The notes beneath the pieces are model-generated. The model saw only the letters and a list, made by a program, of their open reading frames with translations, was not told the origin of the DNA and made no database searches. A DNA stretch of 64,000 nucleotides, from NCBI GenBank assembly GCA_020746105.1, contig CM036622.1, forward strand, positions 40,215,477 to 40,279,476, in the 5' to 3' direction. Below, in pieces: positions 51,454-64,000 of the stretch (positions within the stretch are counted from its first letter, which is position 1; each line of letters opens with the position of its first letter). This stretch comes from Trogon surrucura. Taxonomy: Eukaryota; Chordata; Aves; Trogoniformes; Trogonidae. Made by a program: the position numbers and the translations under genes.

Positions 51454-53516
51454 GTGGCAAGGTCTTACTAAGCATAACATCCTCATATGTCACGAACACG
51501 GTACATATTTGCAGTTCAGGTTCATCTTGAAGTCTGTCCTTAAATTAGGTGGCCTGTTTCGTAAGTGACCCCCAAAAGCTTTGCAAGAAAACAAGTCCCT
51601 GTGTCAACGTCCAACACTGTACTCTTTACCTTCATGATGTAAAGTTCTGCTAAAAACTTCTCTGAATTAAGTTTACAGATTCCTTTTCAGATTCTCTTGA
51701 ATTCCTTAAATTCAGGACCTTTTTCTGATATGAAACGGAGCCTTTTTAGGATTCACAATAAAACCTCAAACAAAATAACATGATGGTGGGCTGCCACAGG
51801 AAGGACTCAGACCCTCGGAATCCGTCACTGGCCGAGAAAGGCAGTCTTCCTAAAACCCTGCCTGCCTAAGTTACTGCAAGTCACAGAAAAGGACTTTTCA
51901 GTATCTGACAGCATTCCGGTTCCTGCTCAAATGCTTCTGATGGTAAAGCTCCCCTGCATAGGTCTTCTTGCTAGTTTCAGATGATAACTCAAGGAGGAGA
52001 TTAAAATCACTATATTTACTGTGATGCCTGTGCAAAATATATAGAAATATAACTTCCGTTTTAAACATTTTTCAACAACTGCCTAGAAAACTATCATTTA
52101 AACAAAATCTGCTGTTACGTATAGCAATATTTGATACACAATTATGTATATTTACCACAGTTTTAGAATAAATCGAACAGATCAAATAAAATACTAGAAG
52201 GATTTGCCAAATAGTCAAGAAGGTATTTTGTATTTAAACAATAGTTTCATCGATACATCCTGCTGGTGGGATATACTTGATTACGGAACAGACTTAAATG
52301 AAAATTACGGTAACTGTTCACTTCGGTGCTCAAAAATACAGATTTAACAAACTAAATCTCCTCCTGATGACTCTTTTTTGTACGACCGTAACATTCTCCC
52401 CTTTTATATCTGCATATTCATTTTTTCCCAGACAGCTAATACGCTAACTATTCTTTCCCTAGGAGTTGGTCTGGAGGGGAAATAAATTATTTTTGTAGCT
52501 CTTTGACAAGACAGTTGATTGTTGTGGCATGTTTACTCCCAACATGAACTCCAAAATGTCATATTGTGCCTCATTTAGCCTTGCTTGCTTAAAACCGTGC
52601 CAACATGACAACTTGCATGCTTTCAGCAAACTGTTGTATTTCTCATAGCATCACTGCATGTGCACAGTTGAAAATATTTCACTTTTGTTTTAAGTTGCTG
52701 ACATGTTTCAGTTCTGCTCTGATTAATATATGCTTGATTATATGTCATCAAGAAATTACACTGAAGTGACAGACTTTGAGATTTAGAGATACACTGATGT
52801 GTATTCAAAGATTACAAATTTTCACAACTGGAAACTGAATTTCTCAAGCCTATACAAGATAAACGTCTAGTACCAAAAAAAAAAAATAGTTTTGAGTCAT
52901 TTTTTAAAACCCAAAATTTTGTGTATCTACATTTAAATTTAAACTGAAGGGGGTCAAATTGTAAGTCCCACTTCTGTAGTGATTTCCTCAATTGCTTTTT
53001 GCTGCATAAGAAGGAAAACACCTTCCAGAACCTGTGGAAGGCAGCCCTACCCAATGCACACACAGAAGTGACCAAGACTAGAGAGACACAGGCTCTCTCC
53101 CCATCTAGTTACTACCATCTCAAAATAAATAACACCTTTTTTTCACACCAGTCTTTCCGAATGCCACTGATTAATGCACAAGGACAAAGATTTTGAAATT
53201 AGCCACTACAGAAATTAGCCAGACATGACTGCTCTTCCACTAGCTTGGTTTGGAGAAAAAAAAAATGTCCTTTGAAGGAAAGTTTAAAATTATAATCACT
53301 TTGTTATTTTTATTTTGCTATTAGTGATTTGCAGAAAGTTATCATCTGCATCTGACTACACCTTTTGTTATGAAAAGAGGAGGGCTGTCAACCATCACTG
53401 CAAACCCACCACAGGTATCTCTTGTATCCACAACAAGTCATCAAAGTAAGAAATCCAAGTTATTTCTTTGTTACTATAAATAAAAGGAATTATGTTTCCC
53501 CTCTGAATTCTCCATG

Positions 53517-53539
53517 TAAAATAAATAAATAAATAAATA
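53517..53539 (+). repeat. AAAT tetranucleotide microsatellite
   Basis: About five AAAT units. Confidence 0.85.
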
Positions 53540-55209
53540 TTTAAGGTTTTGATTTTAAACAGCCAAGATAAGTGGCTGTGACTTTCCCTCAAGGGAACAT
53601 GCTTCCTTTCCAGCAAAACAATCCAGGTCATCTGTCACTGTAATGGCATCAACCCAATGTAGCACTAATTTATTTTTAAACACTTACTAATTTGAATGCA
53701 CTGTACTCATAAACCCTAGCAAAAAAAAAAAAAAGAATTTATTTTTATTACTTCTGTTCTTTTTTCAGGTTCCCTATTCACTGAACGGCAGATTATACAA
53801 CTCTGTTACATCTCGAGTTCTGGGTTTGACCCTTCAATCTCGACATTGTACTTCTGAGACATGCTGACAGGTGCCAGCAATATCAAAGAATTCCGCAGTT
53901 TCCGGATCCTGAAATACTTCAGTAATGAATCAGACTTTTTTTATTCCCTTTTGCTGCTCCCTTTTTCCTATTCGAACCTTTCCCTTCTGTCTTCTCCCCA
54001 CAGCTTTCATAGAAATCTCCACAAAGGGATGTTCCCCTGCTTCCCAGCGCAGCCGTGCGTCAGCTGGTGGCAGGCTGTCCTGCCATCCTCCGGCTCCATC
54101 CCTTCGTGCTGGAGGATCCCTGGCGCTTTGAACAGAACACAGCACAGAGGAGCTGCTGCAAAAACCATGAAATGCAACTCAGAGGGTCTACTTCAGGGCA
54201 CCACTTAATTGCAAGCAGAGTGCCACTGATTTCAAACACCGAGGGGTTTTTGCTGCTGCTGCTTCCCCTATTTCAACACCTGGACTGTGCAATTCTATTT
54301 GCATCTCTGCAAGGAACAGAAAAAAGACCCACAATTGTTAATTACATCAACCACAATTCAGGTCTTTGTGTGAATGTGGTTTGGCCAGGAGCACATACAG
54401 ACCAAAAACCTCTCCCATCATAATCTAACTCTTACTTGACAGCAGAATTGAAGAGATACGGTAGGTTTTAAGCCACTGTTTATCAACCATGGGTCACTCT
54501 GCTTGCATGCAGAGCAAATATACCTTAGAGTAAGCAGTTAAGAGTATGTTCAGGTCTAGTTACAACCACAGTGTAGAAAAGAAGATGAGAAGAAAGGGAC
54601 AAAAGAGGTGCAGCACAATTATACCGATAATGTCATATGACTTGAATCTCTCACAGATCATGGTGCAATGCTTGGGGAAGGGCTAAAATCACTTTACCAG
54701 CAACTTCCTTCATGAGTAAAATCACATCCGGTGGGTCTAGATGACAGATGGGAGACTTCTGCTCCAGTCATAATCTGTGACTTTATTTCATAAAATTCCT
54801 AGCAATATGATTTTCTTTTTATATTATTACTGCATAACTCTATGACATACATTAATGTAATACAACAAAAATGACCAAATAGCCTGTTCTTTACCACTAA
54901 GCCTGCTCTGCAGTGTAAGTATACGTTTCTACCACACTTATTTTACCTAGATCCTTTCCAGGGTTAATTACCTTGGGCAGATTTTTGTGCTAACACAGCA
55001 GTATTGCTTTTAGTACTTGAACAAGCTTGTTTAGAGCCTCTTGAGTGCATCTCTGCATAGTATTGTACTGTGCCTCAGGGACATATCCTGAGAGCTGCAT
55101 TCTTGTAAGAGCCTTGAAGTTGCGTATCGGCTCCCTAAACAAGATCTGGATGCCTGTATCTATCCTCTAGGCACTTTTAAAACACCTACTCTCAGCTCTG
55201 GTTTATACA

Positions 55210-55227
55210 AAATAATAATAATAATAA
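55210..55227 (+). repeat. AAT trinucleotide microsatellite
   Basis: About six AAT units. Confidence 0.85.
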
Positions 55228-58200
55228 CGGTTCTTCTTCAGAAGGGTGCAAAATTCTTAAACAGATGAAGAATTAGAGTGAGGAAACCCCCAGAGAAGAG
55301 CAGACCTAATACACAACCATTGAATCTCAGAACCAAATTCTCAATAATTTCACTCAGACCCCTAACTCCACATTAATAACATAGAGTCGGTGCTAGAAAG
55401 GCTAGAGAAGAAACAATATTTCTTGTGTTCTTCTTGTCATGGGAATTCCTACTCAGCTTTTATATAGTGTAATGTAGCAGTAAATCTGCAACAGAACATA
55501 AAGGAAGCCAGATGTCAGATTCAAAAAATCATCAAACAAATTGGGGGGGGAGGCGAGGGCGGAAATCCAGAATAGTTGAACACAAAGTACTTTAACTGAG
55601 GAAGCACCATGTCAGAGTGTGTTGGAAACCAGGAATATGTGACAGAAATCTCCCAACTTTTTGACATTTTCAAACATTCTTTTCTCAAGCATCTGTCAGT
55701 GGCCGCTGTTACAAACAGGACACGCACTACACAGAGCTTTGTTTGACCCCATATGCCTGTTTCTTTGATCTTACTCAACATTTTAGTAGTAGTTAGCAGG
55801 GAAAGAGGAATCCTGGGTAACAACACAACCCCCTTTACCCCCTGCAAGACCATAATCCTCAACCCTTAAAGCAGGCTTGGTGAAATACAGAGCTGAAAAA
55901 CAGGTGTTTGGTGGCACTCTTCTCATTTATAAATATATTCATGTGGAAAGGATACACACTATATATTCTGTAAAGTCACAGGTGAACAGAAGAAAATTAA
56001 TACAGCTAGGACCTATACATAGCCTCTATTTTACTAACAGAAGGCTAAGAGCACTCGTGTGGCTTAATACCTTAGTCGTGGATACAGGTTGTTGCTTCAG
56101 TATAGCCTTCAGTTTCTATGAATTATTCAAATATGTATAATAGACATTTTCACAAACTATTTCTCATGGATGCTCTTAGTTTCTAGTGCAGCTCACTTAT
56201 CTAACTCCTTTGGCACACAGCAATTTGAACTCTGCTCAGATTCCTTTCTGGAAAGAGCACAAGAGGTAATCTCCGTTCAGACAGAACAAAGCATAAATCC
56301 TTCACTGTTGTGCAAAGCCAAGTAGGAAAACAGTTGTTTTCTTAGTATCAGACAAAGTAATATTGTACACAAAACATAGAGGGGCAGAGCCTCAGCTGGT
56401 TTGAGTTTGGTTGTGTACTATAACAGCGGTGGAGCAGTGTCGATTTATACGCACACAACATGCCACCAGGAGCTTCCAGTGGAGGTTGCATGAGGAAACA
56501 CCAGCAGTGGTGGTTTTTTTTTGCTCCCCTCTAAAATTCTAAGTCAACAAATCAAGGAAATTATTTGCAGCTCTAAAATCAGCAATAATTTGTACCTTTC
56601 ACACAGTTATGTCTCTCCTGAATGATGCAATTTCCTTCCTACTCCCTACAAACAGGGCATACCACCAGAATTATGCCTTCTGAAGCTAATGCACGTGAAT
56701 GAACTCTTGAAGGAATGGCAACTTCAGTCAGTAGCTCAGTTTCTTTTAACCGTCAAAATGAAACTCTTCCTTTTTATTAACTGATGAAATAAGATATACA
56801 GCTGCTCAAGGCAAACAGAACACAGTCTCTAAAATCGGCATTTTTTTTTTGTAATGGGAGTGTATCTAATTCCTACAAGCAGGAAAGAAGTCTAGGAATA
56901 AAACATCATTATTGTAAGAAAATAAAATCTCTCAATAGCTGTCGCAGAGCTCACTCCTGGAAGATGCCAACAGCAATGAACATCCAAATGACACGAGTGG
57001 AATTCCAGCCTCCTTATCAGAAAGATGTAGGAAGGAGAAGAAACAGATCAAAAAGACCCCGAACCGCACAGCAGTTTCTGTTAGAAAAGACAGCTGGAAA
57101 GCTTAAAACAGCCACAAACAAAATCACATGACTCAAACTCTAACAAACGCGATTGCCAAAGCCCTGTGTCCTGACAAAGGAACAGCAAGCAGAGAAGAGG
57201 TGATACAGAGACTGATTTCCATGTTGAGACAGTAGTTTTGGGTGTCATTGTGAATGTCTATGGGGATCATAAGGAAGATATACCAGGACCCAAGCATCTA
57301 TATTAGCAGCACAGTTCGTCAAGAAATAGTATTTCTCCTTTGGAAATTTAATCCCACTTTCTGTTCAAAGACATTTTTTGTAATGTTCTGATAATCTCCA
57401 AATAACAGCATGCTGGGGCACATGCCAGAGATTTATACCTGCATGTGCAAATCACTAACAATAATCCAGTGTAAGATACTGGCAACTAGAGTCAACGTAC
57501 AAAGATACAGAAGAGGATACTGACGTGGAGTGAAATAGAATTTGGCACAGTAGATTGAAAGTTATCCACACCTTAAATTAGAAGACTGCTTTTGTATATT
57601 CACTTAACAAAGGAAATGAAAACTTCTGATAACTGCCTGGTATATATGTTTAGCGCTATCAATTACACTGTTACCAATGTTAACATCTCACTTTTATAAA
57701 CAAGGGCATTTATTCCTTGCTTTGTATTACAAAAATATCCCAACTAGACATATTTAAGAATTATATCACAACACATCTAAACTCAAATAACTAACAGAGT
57801 TCAGTGTATTTCAGCAAAAGTGTTCACTTTTAGTGCGTACTGCTGCTATGTCAAGGTTGTTAGAAATAAGCAGTAACATTCGTTCTATGTACTACACATT
57901 AAATGGGCCATATGGAGTGAATATCAATTCAATGTCAGGACTTCTCATCTTTTTTTTTAGGCAACGTTTGTCTGTTGTGCACAAAAAAAAAAAAAAATCA
58001 GCAACAGCAGCATAGCTTTCTCCTTTCTCAACATCTTGATTTTAACTGTTTGCTCTCCTAGCCACAACATCATGAGAAAACTCTTTCCCGGGAGAGGGGT
58101 GATCTGAATCCTAACACCTGTAGTAGTTGGTCTGGTTATTTAGCAGTAAAAATAAACCATCTCTTATTAGTGAATAGTCTCTCCTTGCCTACTGAAAGGA

Positions 58201-61200
58201 AAACAAAGTCATTGCTACAGCCATTAAGAAGAATCATCAGTATCTCAAACAAACTATCAAATTCTTTAAACATGGTAGTTACATGTTGTCCACTATCCAT
58301 CAGCAGCATTGTTTTATGATAAAAACGCCTTTTTACCTCAAGTCTGGGTCTGAACTGAAATTGGGCAGGACCAAAGATAATGGCCTCAATTTGATGGGTC
58401 TGAAGAGAGTCATTGACTGATTCATCTGTCATCATGCTCAGAAAGAAAAGGGTTTTTAGTCAGCTAGAAACCAATGTTTTGACATTTGGCTGAGTCACTA
58501 GATGCAGACAAAGCTGCACTCCCTCCACCCCAGAAAGGCTTCATAACCGCTTCCGTGAGGCTCTTTCAGAATGGTCGGCATCTCTGACTGAACAAGGCAG
58601 TTAACTTTATTTAATAAAGGTAGACTGTTCACTTCCAGCTTAAGAAGCCTCAAAGAATGCTGTCTGGCTCCTTCTAACTATCTTAATAGACCTTCATGAT
58701 GTTACTATTTAAAAATCCAGAGCCTTAAGACTCCAAAGGCCAGTCTGGTAGCTGGGAATTAACTGGAAATTATAAATTCAAAAAAGTCCCATTCTTCCTC
58801 CCTCTGGGCATAGCTCAGCCACCCAAGCCCAGAAGAGACAACTCCGTATCCCATCACTCAGGAGCTCCACAGCAGCAAAATCAGTTTGGGCAGATTGAGA
58901 TCTCTTTGCTGCAGAGGAGTGATGAAAAATAACTGACAGAGTCAGAATCAAGCCACGGGTAACTGAATGTGTTTCAGTATTTACACCTACTTTTATGACT
59001 TCTTTGAGAAAACATACGATACAGATGCTGAGAAAAATTAACAGGTTTTGTCATTAAGCTTAACAGGTCTCCTGGCAAAAAATTAATGGCACAGCTCTCA
59101 AAATAGTGCAATGACAGAGAAGAGTTAGAAAGTGAACTGAATCCTAAACACACCAGTTCAAGGAAGCATTTTCTTAAGCCTATATAATTTCACACAAGAT
59201 TATTTTTTTTGCTGCAGTAGTACATCTCCACCATTATGCCCCATGCCAACAAAATGCCTGATTCTGAAAAGACAGAGCAGTCCTGTCTTGAAGAGCCTGT
59301 TGTGTGAAGAGAGATACTCAACCAGACACCTCACAAAGATGGACACAAAGGAGCAATATTTGGTTTGTTGTCTTTTCAGCTCTCTAAATAGCCTTCTCCC
59401 TCTCCTAGAAGTTCTCTTTCTTCTTTGGTAGGACGCTAAGCCCAGGGGAAGTGCTTAGAAAACCTCATGACAGACAGTAAAGGTCTAATCTTCTGTTAAT
59501 ATCAAGCATGGTCAAACACATATAGACAGTACAGGAAATTATAAAGGACAGCTCCTACAAGACCAAAGAAATAGAGCAAAATATTTAAGAGGAAACGAGT
59601 CAAGCTGTAGATATTTCTCCAGTGTCGTACAGGGCTGGCATAGAGCACTAAACATTTACGCTAATGAAAAGCAGAGATACACAAAGAGCAAAGCAGCACA
59701 GTCTGATTAACAAGAAAAGACACTAATCATCATCAGACTATCAGCACTCTTCAAGTTGAAAACATCACCTTTCTGAGACGAATGCAAATTCATGCATTGC
59801 CAGTAAATGCACTTTAACATTTAGAAAGCTAATAAGAGAAATGTCTTCAGTTGTACAAATATAAAGGACACAAGAAATGATAGTAAGTAATAAATTCAAG
59901 ACATTGAAAATTCAGCTCAGGGATATTGCTCCAACAGTAAAAAGACAGTGAATTTTAGGCCTTCCGTCTTACAAGTAATTCTGGCAGCACTTAAACACAA
60001 AAGCAAACCAACAACACAAAACAGAAACCTCATTGATTTTCTTGCAAAACCATCCATAGTTACTCTAAATCATTCCCATGCCCCCCAGTAATAAATACAG
60101 CAATTCATCAAAACTGTTAAAAGACTGTTTGCAGGACAATAACAGAGAATTTTTTTAAAAAAATGAAACCTAGCCAAGCTCTGAGCATGAAAAAAAAAAC
60201 CCACACCTCTCTCATCACCATATAAACACTTTTCTGACTATGTTACAGCTTGGTAGCAGTCCTGAGAGATCCATCCAATACAGAAATGTAATCAAAAAGG
60301 AAAAGTGAATGTGTGGGCCTGCATTAATCCTTCTCTTTGTTACATACTAGTGCTGTTAATTTACAATTAGTTCTTAGATTAGAAACTTAAGATTTTATTT
60401 CATAAATACCACTGGGAATTAGAAGAAACTGCAGATGGAATTAATTGGATTTGGAGGAGGAGAAAGAAGGATTGTGTCTAACTTGACTGCTCAAGGCAGT
60501 GCCATCATCTGAGTGTTTTCCGTAATAATTACTGCCACTACAGTATGTACATCTGGTCAACCCAAGCCAAAGAATCACCTGCAACAGAACACAGGGTAGT
60601 TAGAGCCCATGATCTGGTTATATGTTAGTACTTTATAGTCAGAGTGTGTACTTCACCATAGCTACTCTCAAGGCTGTCAGAAAAATCTTGTCCATCTGCT
60701 CACTCCTACCATGGAAACAATTCAGAAAGAACCAGAAGCAATTTGATAATCCAAAACCTGGTCACCAGGTGGTGGGATGTCCAACACACACATTTGGACA
60801 AAAAATTTTAAAAAAAACCTCCATAATTACTCACTACTAACACAGCACATGCTTTCTGTAAGCAAGAAATAACTGAGGCACATTGAAAAGAATAGCAGGA
60901 GGAACAAAAAGATTACAGGATCATCAGATGAACTTTCATTTGCTACCACTTTGACTGAAGCATCTTCATACATACTAAAGTTATCTGGACCACTATTCTA
61001 CTTGAATTTGGGGCAGGAACTACAAGCCACATACTTGTCTCAGCTGGCATTACAAATAATTTTAAAAGGCCAAAGTACAGTTTCTTAATCAACTTGGATC
61101 AAGAAACTAACACCATGTTAGCTTCAAAAGATGGGATCCATCACCACCTCTCTTCCACCACCCTGGAACGTAAATCTGATGCACTGCCAATCACGTAGCC

Positions 61201-64000
61201 CCACGAGCACCAGTACTGACCCCAAGGAGGTGGTGAAAGAGCGACGGGAGGAGCAGAGGGGAGGGCAGACCTGAGGCTTTCAATAGCAGTCCAGTCCGAG
61301 CTCAACTTAAGCTGATCAGAAAGCAACACCCAAACTAATGCGAGGACTATAAACAATTTGCTCAATGACTCCAGAACAAACAATGCCTAGCTGAAAATTC
61401 CAATTCAATCTTTGCATCTAGAAGAGATCTCTGAAAAACAAGACAGCTTACCCCTAACCTAAGGATACTGGCCAGGAACTACTGTGAGCAGATGCCTATG
61501 GTCTGTGGTGTTTGATATCCACAAAAGCTGATGTTGTCTGCATAGCCCATTATTGTAGCTCAATTTCCTTGCAATTACATAGGGGAAAACAAACGTTACA
61601 CAGTTAAACAATAAGACTTTATTTCCCCTTTTAAACAAGAGGTAAGGTGAATCAGAAGGTTGCTACAGCAGAGTTTGTGAAAATGGAGTTTTCCTCCCTC
61701 ACACAAATGGGAAAATCAGTCCTCACAAAATATTTGTCTTCTGAGAACAGCAAAATGAAGGAAGAGGAATTTCAAAATTTCTGAGATTGTAAAGGAGTGA
61801 AAAATGCCTATTTGTAACTACAAAAAAGTGTAATTTGATAACTAGGGAAAGACCATTTTAAAAAAATTAAAAGCTCCACAAAATTCGGCCATCGTTTATA
61901 ATCTCATTTAAAGGATTACAAGGATACTTAGTACATATAAGACATATGAAAGTGTTTTATTAGTTACGTCTATTAAATAAGAAATTAATAGTATTAGTCA
62001 AGATCCCCAATGTCACCTTCAGCCAGATATTGTATAACAACGTAACAATTATTCCAGATTTACCTATTACAAGTAAAAATAAACAAACAAATAAGTAAAT
62101 GGTGTCCTCTCTCTCATTTTTAAACCAGGACAAAAAAAATCCTGTTAGGATTACAGTTTGTGTCGTATGAGTAATGTTATTTTCAATCCCAAACAATTAA
62201 CTTTCTTCACCAAAACCGAACGCTGCGAAAATTGTTTTTAAATTTCAATACAAGCCAAACTTTTTACTTACCATTTCTGAGAAAACTGCATGTAAATATT
62301 TTAAGAAACGCTACCTCATCATCTCAGATCTGTAAATTTTCTTTCACAGAGGAGGACTATTATGCACCATCTTGCATTAATCGCAGCATCACTAACTATT
62401 CTGGAGTGGTCTCCTTTAATCTATCGTTCCTAAGAGATACCTAACTTCCATGAAGTTTTTAAATATTCATTGAGCCAGAGGTCAACACAGTCAGAAGAAG
62501 TCTACAGTGGCATGTTTTAGAATCTTACTTGGGAGGTAGGACAAAAAAAAAGCCACAGTGCTTAAGTATGAGGTCACACTATTCCAAATGCTCTCTTACT
62601 GGTATCTAGAGTGCATGAACAGTGAAACACAGGAGTTCAGCCTGCATCGGAAGAGGAACCTGGTTCCCAGAATCCTTCTTGACAGTAATGGAAACTGCTG
62701 GGAGCAGGAGAAAGGAGCACTGTTCGGGGAGGGGGAAGAAAAACACCTTTATTAGAAATGGCATCAAATCGTTTTCTTATTTAAAATTCTATGGGCATAT
62801 CTGCACAGGGAAAATTTTGAACACTAAGACAAATTGACTTTAAGTGTGAGTTTAAAATACATTAGTTAAAACATATTAAAACCCCATGTGGACATTTTCA
62901 TTCATAAGTAAAGTGGCCTAGTTTAATCTGATTTAATTAATATATTACAAATTCACCCCCTTGTTAATTAAACTTCATTTTCCTGAGCATGCCTGTATAG
63001 TCACTCTACAAAGGGCCCTGCAAGTTTCTCTTCCAGCTTGTGCACTGGGTTTTTGTGCAAGCCAGGACGAGTGCAAGGGGACAGAACTGTGGCTGCTTTT
63101 GGAGCACAAGCCTGACAACAGGGAAGGTGGAAGTAGAAAGGAATTTAGCAGAGTTTCAAACTCAATGTGCAAGCCTAGACAAGCCTGGACAAGACTCATG
63201 GGGACAAATCTGCTGTAGAATAACTGATAGGATATGGTGTTAGGCACAGGAACAGTTGTTAAGAACATAGGAAGCTATATTACCTGAATGCTCAAGAAGA
63301 CTAATCTAAACATGTTTTATACAAGATTTCTATTTATCACACTCTTTTCTGCCACTTTTTTTTTCTTGTTTCTATTTGAATGTTTGCAGGACCAAGCAAT
63401 TAATTTCAGTACCCACAGTCAAACAAAGCACAACACAGAAAATAAAATTGGAACATAAATGCTAGTTCTAAGACACAAAAATCCTATTTTCTAGTACTAG
63501 GTTTCTAAAAGCACTGGTACCACTCACACCAAGCTCATACAGAGTAGACAAAACAGCACCAAGGTAACACACGCACACACAAAAAAAACTATTATTTAGT
63601 TATTCCTCTACTGCAGCATCTGTAGTACTGCAGCATTAGTGCCATAAGTAAAAAATTAAAGACAAGTGAGGTAAGCTGGAACCCTTCCCCACATGTTAAG
63701 ACATCTGGTGGTAAAAACAGTTCTTTCTGTCTTCCCTTCACCCAACTGCAAACAGCTCCTATCTACAGTGACACTAATTCACTACTCTGATGGTTGTCCT
63801 ATGGCCTATGTGAAAGAGTTGGTAGTTTCTCTTCCTACTGGGCAGGTATCCAAATTGTAAAGCTACTGTTCACTTGTCACTAATTGATACCCTTGGTAGT
63901 CCATTAGCGAAACTATGGAATGAATAAGCACCTCTCACTGGTAAAAATATGCTCGGGACATGGTAAAAAGATTGTGGTGCACTGGCAAAGAGCATGAGAA

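Larger units (their letters stand above)
49589..64000. other. Long intronic stretch, no gene or transposon recognised
   Basis: About 14.4 kb with only simple repeats. Two GC-richer patches stand out: 53985-54200 (a CTTCTCCCCACAG acceptor-like string ahead of a CpG-bearing segment) and 61140-61320 (several CpGs). A G-rich run lies at 55543-55562. Frames at 55521-55862, 58136-58435 and 62975-63268 have no recognisable domain. The LIM-encoding exon expected upstream of the NEBL exon was looked for and not found. Confidence 0.5.

Noticed and set aside
61141-61383. An 80-codon minus-strand frame containing QYWCSW, checked as a LIM-domain exon
   Set aside because: The Cys/His spacing of the LIM zinc finger is absent and no splice borders fit.
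1-64000. tRNA, rRNA, snRNA and CRISPR signals
   Set aside because: No box B-like GGTTCRAATCC, no U6 start, and no spaced direct-repeat arrays were seen.

Overview
The window looks like bird nuclear DNA: AT-rich, CpG-poor, intron-like sequence with at least eleven CR1 LINE fragments. The younger ones end in the CR1 3' octamer (ATTCTATG, repeated). There is also an ERVL-type solo-LTR-like fragment of a kind I know from bird genomes. No bacterial, phage or CRISPR features are present. The species cannot be named from this stretch.

The only host coding sequence I can support is one 85-base exon on the minus strand (23151-23235). It has a clean polypyrimidine tract plus AG acceptor and a GTAAAT donor, and its single open frame begins [17 protein letters not shown]. 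This is the end of the LIM domain and the start of the first nebulin-like repeat of the LASP family. The match, the AT-rich setting and the very long flanking introns point to NEBL (LIM-nebulette / LASP-2 isoform) rather than the compact LASP1 gene. The rest of the window is then two large NEBL introns, with transcription running from high to low coordinates. I looked for the neighbouring LIM exon (higher coordinates) and the next nebulin-repeat exon (lower coordinates) and did not find them.

Layout. 1-23150: the intron 3' of the exon. It holds a CR1 next to an ERVL-type LTR (2.5-3.2 kb), CR1 pieces at 4.4, 10.1 and 17.2 kb, a 1.8-kb CR1 with recognisable reverse transcriptase (18.0-19.8 kb) and a decayed intronless RRAS2-like pseudogene (about 21.4-21.7 kb). 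23151-23235: the NEBL exon. 23236-64000: the intron 5' of the exon. It holds a G-rich tract (28.35 kb), CR1 pieces (34.3, 36.0, 41.3, 45.8, 46.6 and 49.3 kb), simple repeats and a few GC-richer patches (37.4, 46.2, 54.1 and 61.2 kb) whose nature I cannot tell.

The most notable items are the LASP-type exon, which identifies the locus, and the RRAS2-like retrocopy, because processed pseudogenes are uncommon in birds. I did not see a convincing new biological system.
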